Assembly (NCBI GenBank): GCA_001632435.1
Contig: KV424122.1
Coordinates: 1 to 43,896, forward strand
From: Calocera cornea HHB12733
Lineage: Eukaryota > Basidiomycota > Dacrymycetes > Dacrymycetales > Dacrymycetaceae
DNA length: 43,896 nucleotides
Reading direction: 5' to 3'
Part shown: positions 22,641-31,802 of the stretch, piece after piece
How positions within the stretch are numbered: position 1 is the first letter of the stretch
How the letters are laid out: each line of letters begins with the position of its first letter
Translations under genes and position numbers: made by a program
Notes under the pieces: model-generated
Seen by the model: only the letters and a program-made list of their open reading frames with translations
What the model was told of the DNA's origin: nothing
Databases searched by the model: none

Positions 22641-22970
22641 TCAGGTGCGGCGCTTCCGGGACATACGGTACTCGTACTCTATCGTCATGCGTTCGATGTC
22701 GAGCTGTCTCTTCGTTCGCTCCTCTAACTCCTTCCTCTTCCGGATGCATTCCTCACACTTGCCGGCGCGCTTAACCTGGTAAGGCTCAGCAAGGCGGATG
22801 GTCCAAGGCTTGGGGCAAGTTGGAACGGGATAGCCGGGGTAGTGTTCACGGCGAAACTCTTGCTGCGTGCGCATGGCGGGAGGACAGAAGTGATAGTCGC
22901 AGTCCTCACGGACGATCACATCATGTCCGCATATAATGTAGTGGAGCTGAACTTCGTATATGTAGCACAT
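22641..22970 (-). CDS. Small Cys/His-containing protein, function unknown
   Basis: 109 aa with no introns in the coding part. The N-terminal half spaces Cys and His residues in a possible metal-binding pattern (MCYIYEVQLHYIICGHD, then CDYHFCPP), followed by CPKPW and CEECIRKRKELEERTKRQ, a charged helix. Small Cys-rich proteins of this kind occur widely in agaricomycetes without known function. The ATG sits immediately after a strong 3' splice site (TTGCTAG), and the upstream sequence has no in-frame start that improves the protein. The leader is therefore probably spliced right up to the start codon. Confidence 0.65.
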   Translation of the reverse strand: MCYIYEVQLHYIICGHDVIVREDCDYHFCPPAMRTQQEFRREHYPGYPVPTCPKPWTIRLAEPYQVKRAGKCEECIRKRKELEERTKRQLDIERMTIEYEYRMSRKRRT

Positions 22971-23025
22971 CTAGCAAGAGAAGCATCAGCACATGTCTTA
23001 GGGTGGACAATGCGGCATGTCTTAC
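22971..23025 (-). other. Probable 5' UTR intron ending at the start codon
   Basis: The donor is GTAAGA, with a branch-like TGCTGATG and acceptor CTTGCTAG directly followed by the ATG of the Cys/His protein. Length is 55 nt. A TATA-like ATAAATAG on the minus strand at 23166-23173 lies at a suitable distance upstream. Confidence 0.6.
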
Positions 23026-24222
23026 AGCTGCGGTGCGCCGCCTCGAGCTTCCACTCGACGCCGAGCGGTGAAGCGTTGGACAAGGGACGTGGAAACAGAG
23101 ATGTAGAACTGATACGTTGCAGAGAAAAGATGTAAGGATGCGATGTGTTTGGGGATGAATCAAGGCTATTTATGCAGTTGAGCAGGAGGAATGTGGAAAG
23201 ACGGAGTAAGAGGTTAGTGGCAGCCGGTAGTGGTGAAGGTGAAGCCATATTTAAGGCAAGCGGCACTTGCGTGGTGATAGAAGGGTGCATGAAAAGGGGT
23301 CGCAGATGCGTGGCAACTTGGATCCTGCTTAGATTCTCCTGATTTCGTCGTGTTCACCCGCAATGTCCACTTTATCAGCTCGCTTTGAGTTCCGGCCGAT
23401 CGAAGAGACAGTCTCTATTACCGCTAGTACCAAGCCGTGCTGTATAGCGTACACCAGCCCAACTTCAACGGGCCAAAAGGTATGAGCAACGAGCGCATCA
23501 GGCCCCTTAAAGAAGCGGTAAATCCGAGGCCAGAATCCAGTTTCCAAATCACGTGTTTGCGGGCGGGTCATCTCCGAGCCGCGATCAAAGGCCACTGCGT
23601 AAGTAACGTCATCACACGAGTGCAGGATTGTCCTGTTTCCAACCAGAACATAGAGCCACCACTATAGCCTTTCGACTGGTTAGGACCGCAAAGGAGCCAC
23701 AGGCCACCCGCGTTTCACGACAAGGAAGCCGCAAGAAGACAAAGGGTCTGGCCATTCACCTCCACGCGTTCGTCATTGGGACACGCGTGGTGGGCGCGCG
23801 TGCGGCGCCAACGCCATGCTCCTTATTTGGCATGGTGTTTGATTGTGGATCGGCACATCACGATGACCACCTCAATTGGATCTTGACTGACGTGAGGTTT
23901 ACGGACCATTCACGAACACGGCGCGCGTTATACTGCCGCGAAAAACTACTGCATAGAGTATTATCTCATCACCATCACTGGACCCGTGCGCAAACAGCAT
24001 ACACTTCGCAGCCACCAGAACAGAATGATATATGTTTATTCGCAGTGCTTCGTAAGCGTGCAAGCGCCTTGGGGCCTGATGATGTACCGCGCCGCCTCTC
24101 TGTGCGAGATTTCACTCCGGTCTGGTGCGCTTGAACGGTATGACGCTGATGGACGCCTTCAAGGTCAACCATGATGGGATATCCTGTTTCAATGCCGGAG
24201 ACACAACATGCCTTTCCGTTCC
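23026..24222. other. Intergenic region, no gene supported
   Basis: About 1.2 kb holding the promoter of the Cys/His gene and the 3' flank of the peptidyl-tRNA hydrolase gene. A CACGTG E-box lies near 23551. Open frames on both strands lack recognisable motifs. Confidence 0.45.
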
Positions 24223-25004
24223 TCAAGTATCCCCTCGTCCGCCTTTTGCCTTGCTCTTGTGCTTCCCCGATGACGAGCCGCCCCCCTTGATGTTTTGTTC
24301 GACAATGCCCTCAATAGCCTTCCATACCTCGTCCACACCTGGTCCAGGCTGACCGAAGAATCTCCGTTCCTGTCCGGTGAGGTCGCCCAGTACGAAATTG
24401 ACCATTTCCTTCTTCCCCGAGCTTCGGTCGTACTCGCCTACACCAAGACGGATGCGCCAGAAGTCAGGCGTTCCAAGGGCACTCTTCACACTCTCGATAC
24501 CATTATGACCATTCGTAGATCCTCCCTGCTTCGGCTTGATGGTCAAGGGTGGAAGATCGATTGAGTCGTGTACGACGATGAGACTGCGCGGATCACGCGC
24601 TTGCCCCAGATAGTGTTGCGAAGCGAGAAGGACTGGCCTACCCGACAGATTCATGAATGCCTCTATTCGGACATAATAATGAGTGCTTGGTTTAATACGG
24701 AAGGTTGCTTGGACATACCAGAGTTGGCGAAGATGAAGCGCATTGACTGTTCATGCTTTGTACCGGCCAGAATACGCGTCGTTGTCTCCGCACAGATACA
24801 GTTCAACCCCCTCACGGGCTTTAAGTTCAGACCAAAGCTTTGTGCTAATGCGTTGACCATCAATAATCCGGCGCTTCGATTGCCTCGTCAGCTCTTGTAA
24901 AGGCAACACAGTCGGTATGCTCACCTGTGCCGCGTGTATGGCATTGTCCGATTCCCGATCCCAGCGATGAGATATGCGGAAGGCAGAGCCTTCGCTGCAC
25001 TCAT
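24223..25004 (-). CDS. Peptidyl-tRNA hydrolase (Pth1 family)
   Basis: Releases peptidyl-tRNAs that drop off ribosomes by hydrolysing the ester bond. Exons 25004-24925, 24873-24719 and 24662-24223 give 224 aa. Landmarks in order: LIAGIGN (GLGN loop); YTRHSAG, with the catalytic His split from its Gly by intron 1; EAFMNLSGRPV, restored only by removing intron 2 (56 nt); VVHDSIDLPPL, with the catalytic Asp; and STNGHNGIESV. A Gly/Ser/Lys-rich tail (KHKSKAKGG) extends beyond the bacterial-type core. No clear mitochondrial leader is visible, although Pth1 proteins in fungi are often mitochondrial. The gene shares a 308-bp divergent promoter with the CTLH gene. Confidence 0.92.
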
Positions 25005-25312
25005 GTTCGCAGACGGTCAAAGAGAGAATGGTTATAGTCGATAAGCCATGAAGAAGCCGCTGAGGTATGCTGCCCCAATGGAGGGGGTGCTGTTGCAGTG
25101 ACGACGACAACGGTCAGGCAGCAGTGGTGTCCTCCGCACGAATGCCAAGGTGCTTCAGGAATAGGGACTTCCCGGGCTGCCCACGCGTTGCTCGCCGCCA
25201 TGAGCGCGTAATCTGCTGGGTCTTACTCCTGTTACCGACATCCACTCAGGCCAATGGACCAACGTATACGACGCACGTGAACTCGATACCGCTGGTAAAC
25301 GTAGAAGGTCAG
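25005..25312. promoter_or_regulatory. Shared divergent promoter PTH / CTLH gene
   Basis: 308 bp between divergent start codons. No TATA box is obvious. A short space like this must contain the control elements of both genes. Confidence 0.45.
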
Positions 25313-26647
25313 ATGGCTCCACCATCGCCAGCGACTCCGTCTAGAGCGGAGCTGGTGCGTGCCTACACCCTCTATCCATGCCACTGCTCACACGACCGCA
25401 CAGAGAAAGCTTGTCCTGAACTACCTGTGTCATTACAGCTTTGTGGATACTGCGAAGGCGTTCTCAACGAGTGTCCCACTACAAGGGTGGTATGAGGGCG
25501 AAGAGGATGGGAATGGACCGGAGAGCATCCGGATGAGTGATGAGCAGGTGGAAGCTCTGGACGTTCGGAGAGGTGCGCATCACTTGCGAATCTCCTGATT
25601 GATCTGACCATGAAGTAGACATACGAGAGAGTATCCTGTCCGGAAAGATATATGAAGCACGAGAGCTGATCACCGCACACTTCCCCACTGTCCTGTCAGA
25701 CGATCCTCCCCTCCCTCCTCCACCCCCAGCACCCTTCATCATACCCCAACCGCTTCCCTGCATACCGACAATGCCCGTGATACCCGAGTTCCCCTCCTCT
25801 CTTGCTCCCCAAAACATCAGCTTGGCACTGTCTATCCAGCAGTGGATCGAAGCACTCCGTACCGTACCACTGCCGTACCCCGCGTTCTCCGCTTCGCCCC
25901 CAGCCGAGACGACCGTCACCACTGCGCCCGTCCCAGCCAACACCGAAGCACAAGATCAGACGGCGTTGATCCTGATGGGCCAGCAGCTGTATGCGCGCGC
26001 GCGGCAGCTGAATCCTCCGTTCAATGTCCAATTCCGTGACGAGCTGGTGAACATCGCCAGCCTAGTGGCGTACAAGGAGCCGGAGAAGGCGCATGAGAGC
26101 GTGCGCCATCATCTGGAGTGGAGCAGGCGAAAGGGCGTGGCAACGCAAGTAAATGGAGCGATATTGAGTGCGTTACCCTGCTACCGAACGAAAGGTACCG
26201 AGGCTAATTGACATGCGACAGATTCCCTGGGATACCCGCCCTACGTCCCGCTAGCATCGCTGATTCGGCAGCTGACGTTCGTGTACCAAATGTTGCACGA
26301 GCTCGTCGTGCGCCCACCAGACGGTGGCTACCCGGAGGGCGTCGAGATCCTTGATGGCGGAGAGGAGGACCAGGACTGGGCGGCTGACGTGCGTATTACG
26401 CGCTTGGGTGCTTAGGAATGATACTGATGAGCACCAGGCGATACCGGAGTTCAGGCTGTCTGCGTATCTGTACAAGGAAAAGAAAGGGAAGGGAGACGTG
26501 GACCTCATATACAGAGCAGATGAGGACGAGGATGAGGATATGGATGCGGAGGGCGAGGAGGTGGCAGAGCCAACCGCAACGGGGGACGACGATGAAGGAC
26601 AGGAGGGAAGTGTTGACGAGGGAGAGGCGATGGAAACAGAGGTGTAA
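25313..26647 (+). CDS. LisH/CTLH-CRA protein, RanBPM/GID (CTLH) E3 complex type
   Basis: Exons 25313-25354, 25404-25572, 25619-26167, 26222-26388 and 26438-26647 give 378 aa. A LisH-like helix opens the protein (RKLVLNYLCHYSFVDTAKAF). The CTLH stretch follows (DIRESILSGKIYEARELITAHFP), then a proline-rich insert and the C-terminal CRA domain (LMGQQLYARARQL...VNIASLVAYKEPEKA...ATQVNGAILNSLGYPP). RanBP9/10-like proteins use these parts to assemble the GID/CTLH ubiquitin ligase. The SPRY domain usual in RanBPM is missing, so it is closest to the C-terminal half of that protein; a Gid8 role is an alternative. The last exon adds a strongly acidic tail (DEDEDEDMDAEGEEV). Introns are 46-54 nt. A broken copy of its 3' half lies about 4.5 kb downstream. 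Confidence 0.85.
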
Positions 26648-26895
26648 TATGCGTGAACCGTTAAGACAGCATGTGCGAGTATTGTATCCGTACCATTGCT
26701 TTGTGAATGCCCAGTATCTTGATCTGATGGGACCGCGCACGCAGAGTTGTCGGAACATATGCATTCCCTAAGTAGAGTTTTGGAAAACGGCATACAACGC
26801 ATATATCGCATGGCGTCCTAACGTGTCTCTCACCGACCCTCATCCAGCAGCCCATCACCAACAATCATCACCCGAACCAAACCAGCGCCGGCCGC

Positions 26896-27950
26896 TTAGT
26901 TCATCTGCCTGACCAGTGCGTTGATGTTGGTCTCACGGTTACCGAAGTCACCACCCTGGACGAAGTGCTTGAACTTCCTGGTGCGCCAGCCGCCATTGGG
27001 GTTGGACAGCTTAAACGGCCAGAGGAAGTTGGCGGCCTGCTTGAAGGCAGGGCCGGTGGTGAAGATCTCGTGGACGAGATCCTCCATGCAGAGGATGTCG
27101 TACTTGCCGAGCACCTTCTCGATCGTCGCGTTGTCAGTCAGAGGGATCCGCTGCTTGTCCACCTTGCCGTAGCCGCGCTTGTAGATCAGCTCGCGCACAG
27201 TCTTCAGGTTCGGCTCGCCGTAGGTGATGTAGGGCTCGATCAGCCGCAGCATCTGCTCGGTCGCCTTGGTGACCTTTACGAAAACACCGTTGTTGATTTG
27301 GCGGAGACGGAGGAGCTGCATGATCTTGCGGGGCTTGGGGGCAATTTTGGAGATACTGAACCGGACAGTCAGTGCATCGCTCTGGATGCAGGGAAGGCAG
27401 CACACACCCTTTGATACGGACAACGAAGTAGACCTTGGGCTGGGCAGAAACGTAGTAGTTTCCATCCTTGCGAGCATCCCGCTTCAGCCGAATCTCCTCC
27501 TTCTCAGCATCCAGGTACTCCTTCGTGTACGCCTGGGCGCGCTTGAAGATGACCTCGCGCTTTGTTTTGCGTTGCTATTCACGAGTGGGAGTCAGCATAC
27601 AGTTCGATGACATGAATGTAAGTTGAAGAAGGTCAGTCCCGAAAGATGGTTAACATGACGACCTCACTGCCGTAGCTGGTCGAGCTGTCGATTGAATCGT
27701 ATCATCACAAGAGTGCGGCACCCCGGCACGGGGCACAAGAAGGCAAAAAGCCAAGTAAGGCAAAGAGTGAACGCACCTTCTTGGCCTCAACCTGGGCAGC
27801 GAGACGCTCCTCCCTGACCTTCTCGTTCTGCTTGCGCTTCTTGAGGAGAGTCTCGGGGACCTCGACGAACGAGGCGGATGGGACGCTAGGTAAGGCATCA
27901 GTCTACAATGTCCTTCAATCCGGCAGCAAAGGAGCATACGTGGTGGACAT
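26896..27950 (-). CDS. RPL7: 60S ribosomal protein uL30 (RPL7)
   Basis: Large-subunit ribosomal protein. Exons 27950-27940, 27885-27777, 27574-27408 and 27355-26896 give 248 aa, the normal length. The first exon is only 11 nt (MSTT after joining). The N-terminal Lys/Arg-rich arm ([21 protein letters not shown]) is typical. Then come [58 protein letters not shown] and [21 protein letters not shown], all hallmarks of the family, ending NALVRQMN. Introns 1 and 3 are 54 and 52 nt. Intron 2 (27776-27575) is 202 nt and contains a probable snoRNA. The upstream region drives this gene and a divergent gene of unknown function. Confidence 0.97.
27633..27710 (-). ncRNA. Candidate box C/D snoRNA in RPL7 intron 2 (snR39B/snR39-like)
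   Basis: The minus strand reads box C GTGATGA (27708-27702) and box D CTGA (27636-27633), about 65 nt apart. Directly upstream of box D is ACCATCTTTCGGG (27650-27638). It is the exact complement of CCCGAAAGATGGT, a conserved element of eukaryotic 25S/28S rRNA recalled from knowledge. By the box D plus five rule the G of CCCG would be 2'-O-methylated, equivalent to yeast Gm805 (snR39B). Yeast hosts snR39 and snR59, which guide the neighbouring Am807, in introns of its RPL7 genes. The intron is four times longer than its neighbours. I see no clear terminal stem and no convincing C'/D' pair, so the ends are approximate. Confidence 0.75.
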
Positions 27951-28370
27951 GGCGGCTGTCGGCGAGGAGGGAAGGGGATGTCGGACGGTATGTAGTGCTG
28001 CACACCCTAGGCAGCGAGGGCGAAAGTCGAGCGAATGCTTCCGTCTCCGGGAGTGGAAAACTGTACAGTTCGTGGCTGGCCCTCATCTCGCAGGGACGGA
28101 CCGCAGTGGCTATACGCTCAGTTGCCTCCGTGACACAGTCGGAACCGAAGAATAGCCGGGCGCTTCTCCACACAGCCAGCGTCATCAATAGGCGAGCGGT
28201 GGGGGACGGGTGCCTGGCACGTCGGTAACGACGCGCTCTGACTCAACGACAACCTGTGTAGCACCCATGCAATCTGTACTATAACATCCCGGCCCAATCT
28301 CGTATTTATCGCCGGGGACCTCTATACCCTTCTGTTCCTGGTCTTGGCTCGCACACTCTGCTTGATTGTA
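27951..28370. promoter_or_regulatory. Divergent promoter RPL7 / unknown gene
   Basis: 420 bp between divergent start codons. No TATA box is clear on the RPL7 side, as usual for fungal ribosomal protein genes. No coding region is supported. Confidence 0.4.
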
Positions 28371-29538
28371 ATGGCGCTTAGTGAGTCTGGTCGGTCGACC
28401 AGGCGCGTAAACGACCTGTTGGCCAACTCCAGGTGCGCTTTGTCAAGACCATCCAATGAGTGCTCAAACTAACTCTCAAATCAGAGCGGAGCACTCCAGG
28501 CATATTCAAAACCTCGGCCACATGGCGCGACAGTCGCCCGCAACCGCCAATTATGCCCCAACGCTGCCCTTCCTCCTCCCAGCACCCGTGCTTGCAGTGG
28601 AACCCGCCGTAGTGGGTCCCGCGCAACAGCCACAACAGCCGGTGCCTAAGAAGCCCGCTGGACCACCACCGCCTCGCAGTTGGGTTTCCCCTTCACACCC
28701 CGCTAACCCAGGCACCGATCTCCTAGCAGCGACCCCGGAAAGTGGCAAGTTGCGAGAGGAGCTGTTGTCTTTCATATTTCGTAGGCTGCCCTCGCCTTGG
28801 GATGTGGATGCTCTCCCAACGCTCCTCGACTGGTGCCTACTTAGCCTCCTGGACCCATTCGATGCCGAAACGATTGAAGACCTGCCTCCACATCTTCGCC
28901 AACGACTCGTCCGGCTGGCAGCAATTCACCATCCATTGACACACGAGCAGCTGAGAATCTGCTGGGGCGATGATTACTCCGGCACAGGAGGCGAGGCAAT
29001 AGCCATCGGTCGGGAGGCGTCTGGTGCTGTACGGGAGCTGCTGCGTGCGCTGCGTCCTGCGGGCGAAGCTCCAGCACCGGCGGAAACTTGGGATACACCG
29101 ATACACCTACTGGCTGCACCCCAACTGCCCGTGCTACAAACCCTGGTCCTGGTCAAGACATCTCTTCCCATCCTCTCTATACTCCCACGGACGCTCACCC
29201 ACCTCTCCCTTGTGAGCTGCAACTTCGACGCGGTCCGCACGGCACGGAACTTGCCCAAGATATTGCCCTTGCTCGAGTGGATAGAGATACGGGAGTGCGT
29301 GAACATCGAGGGCAGCTGGTTCGAGGCACTCGACTGGAGCCGATGGACCGCGCTCAGAGGAGTGAGGTTGATTCCGATACAACACGACTGGGAGGTGGGG
29401 ACCGGGGGTGGAGCCAGGTCCCCTGGGGCGAGAGAGGAGTGGAAGCGCAGAGTGGAAAGGAAGATCGAGGCTGGCAGGGCGGGGGAGGTGGAGATTTGGT
29501 TCGACTTCAACTGTATCAATAGACACCAGATGGCATAA
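28371..29538 (+). CDS. Hypothetical protein with LRR-like C-terminal half
   Basis: Exons 28371-28432 and 28485-29538 give 371 aa; the intron is 52 nt and joins ANSR to AEHSRHIQ. The family is not recognised. The N-terminus is helical (RRVNDLLANSRAEHSRHIQNLGHMARQ). A proline-rich stretch follows (about 60-100: QQPQQPVPKKPAGPPPPR), then a helical part. From about residue 235 it has leucine-spaced strands (PQLPVLQTLVLVKTSLPILSILPRTLTHLSLVSCNF) resembling leucine-rich repeats. It ends with a charged helix and EIWFDF. The composition suggests a protein-interaction role. The first exon ATG at 28371 is preferred because splicing gives one continuous frame. Confidence 0.8.
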
Positions 29539-29696
29539 TTGCATGGATGGGCGTTCTTAATCCCTTTGTAATGAAATGGCGGAAAAGCACTGTATATGCG
29601 ATGCTGTCCTGCGGGACGTATTCAGGGGCCGTGACTGTTCCGAATCCTGCACCGTCACCCAACTCTACATCTGCGCACCTACATATTGGGTCGCGC

Positions 29697-30838
29697 ATGT
29701 TCACGCGAGCAGCCGCAAGGCTTGCCCGTCTCCCTACGTGCGCTGTCCGACGTCGGTCTCTCTCTTCCTCATTCGACGATATCGTATACGTACGAGAAGT
29801 CCCAATACAGTCTCCAGACGTCGTACGCGTGAGGCCAATGGCACTGTCTATCGTTCAGGCGCCGCGCACGAAGGGTGGGCCGTGGGAGATCGTACCGCCC
29901 AAAGGGGTGGCGCACACCGCCACGGTGATCTTCCTGCATGTACGTTATCAAGTCCATCTCAGCTTAAGGAACGATATATTGATGTATGGTGCGATAGGGC
30001 CTGGGTGGGGCGGGTGATGGGTGGCTCTGGCTGGGGAACGAGGTGGGCAATGTCACAGCGCTAGAAGGCATCAAGTGGGTCCTACCGACCGCGTGCGTCC
30101 CTCCTTCTTTCCTTCCTCGATGGACCTGACAGCAATGTAGACCGACTCGGGCCATCACTGTCAATATGGGACAGGAGAGTACGTATTCTCTGCGATTGGC
30201 CCGGGCGTATGATCTAACGCAGCCATGTCTAGTGCCAGGCTGGTACAACGTCCTGCGTATGGACTCGTCCGATGCTCCGCGGCCGGAGGACGAAGAGGGT
30301 CTATTCGAAAGTGTATCACGCATACATGCGATGATCGACGAAGAACTCGAGTGCACTACTATACCGAGCGAGCGCATCGTTGTTGCCGGCTTCAGCCAGG
30401 GCGCTGCTCTCACGCTTGCCGCGGGACTAACATACGGGAAGAAGCTGGCTGGACTGGCCCCGTGTAGCGGATATCTGATGTGCAAGGACAGTGTAGAGAA
30501 GGTGCGTATCTGGTGGTGCTGGCGAACAAGCGCTGAGTCTTGGCTTACTGCCCGTGCAGGCGAAATCGGCACACGTCCCTCAGCTGCCCATATTCCTCGC
30601 TCACGGGAGAGAAGACAACGTCGTCGGCCTCGCACGGAGTATCAAGACGGTAGAAGCGCTCAAGGAGAGCTTTGGGTACCAAGTGGCCACGGACACAGAG
30701 GCCAAGGAAGGGTTCGTGACGCTCAAGAATTATGATGGCTTGGACCATAGTTTCAGTGAGGAGGAGGCGCAAGACTTCGGGCGATGGTTGGAGAGCTTGC
30801 TATTTGCTAAAAAGGGCAAAGAAGCTGGATCTGTTTAG
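29697..30838 (+). CDS. Acyl-protein thioesterase (APT1/2-like alpha/beta hydrolase)
   Basis: Removes palmitate from protein cysteines. Exons 29697-29939, 29998-30092, 30141-30178, 30233-30501 and 30560-30838 give 307 aa. The nucleophile Ser is in GFSQG, the acid Asp in HGREDNVV and the His in GLDHSF. TATVIFLHGLG forms the oxyanion-hole loop. A 38-nt exon 3 carries PTRAITVNMGQE. From Met48 (base 29838) the protein reads like ordinary APT (MALSIVQAPRTKGGPWEIVPP). The 47 residues before it start MFTRAAARLARLPTCAVRRRS, an Arg-rich, acid-free stretch like a mitochondrial presequence. Which start is used is open, and both could be. Introns are 48-58 nt. Confidence 0.9.
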
Positions 30839-30994
30839 AGCATGACAGGCGGAAGCATGTAGGCATGATTAGCTGCCGGTGGTGCCGTAATTCGACGGAA
30901 ACCGATATCATAGCACGAATTGTCTACCGCAATGTGTCAATGAAGAATAGATTTACGATGCAGATTGATCACGACCACATACAAAGCTCAGATC

Positions 30995-31275
30995 CTGCCC
31001 TTCATCGACGTCCCCCGTTGCGGTTGGCTCTGCCACTCCCTCGCCCTCCGCATCCATATCCTCGTCCTCGTCCTCATCTGCTCTGTATATGAAGTCCACG
31101 GCTCCCTTCCCTTTCTTTTCCTTGTACAGATACGCAGACAGCCTGAGCTCCGGTATCGCCTAGTGCTTATCAGTATAACTCCTCAGCACCCAAGCGGGTA
31201 GGACGCACGTCAGCTGCCCACCATGGTCCTCCTCTCCGCCATCAAGGATCTCGCCGTCCTGCGCCCTTCATGCCA
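30995..31275 (-). pseudogene. Broken inverted copy of the CTLH gene 3' end
   Basis: On the minus strand this stretch matches exons 5 and 4 of the gene at 25313-26647, running from the acidic tail back through the intron between them to the ILDGGEED region. By eye about nine bases in ten agree. The intron is included, so this is a DNA-level duplication and not a retrocopy. Small indels and base changes destroy the reading frame. Confidence 0.85.
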
Positions 31276-31329
31276 TCAACGCTCCGCGCTGTACTACGGG
31301 TTGGTCACCACTTGTCTAAGACGCCGGTC

Positions 31330-31500
31330 CTAGGGCGCCCGTGTCGGCCAACATTGAGGCACAAGATCAACAGAGGCGAGCAGAGGCATATTGCGTGCGT
31401 TGTCGATGATTATACCATGGAAGTAAGTAAGTAAATAAGTTCAGGCTATTGTAATTGAGATGTGACAAATTCGCTGGGACGCGTGGACGCACGGTCGCTT
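31330..31500 (+). pseudogene. Second fragment of the CTLH gene, direct orientation
   Basis: This piece resembles parent sequence 25920-25965 (VPANTEAQDQ region) followed, after a gap, by 26155-26255 (end of exon 3, intron 3 and start of exon 4). It has the same strand as the parent, opposite to the neighbouring fragment. Similarity is weaker than in the first fragment. A TAAG-type short repeat lies inside at about 31420-31440. Confidence 0.65.
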
Positions 31501-31802
31501 GCTCTTAGGCGCGCGAATCGGGCGCTTGCATGGAATCAAATTGAAACAGCCAATCAAGACAAGGCGGACTCAAAAGCTGAAGTCATCGGCTTCCTCTCCG
31601 TCTTCTCGTCGATTGCTCGCCCGGACACGAAGTCACGTCTCGTCCCCACAACGTACGAAGATGAGCAACTGAGAGGGCTGTCCTTGCCTCGCTCCGTACT
31701 GTCTACACAGCCAACACCGCTTGGTATCGAATCTCCCGGTCGTCAGTGGCTTTGCAACGCTAATTTTGCCCGATCCCCCACCTCTGATAAGCGGCCTCGA
31801 GG

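Noticed and set aside
23628..24134. 168-residue open frame on plus
   Set aside because: No motif, unusual composition, and it overlaps the 3' flank of the peptidyl-tRNA hydrolase gene.
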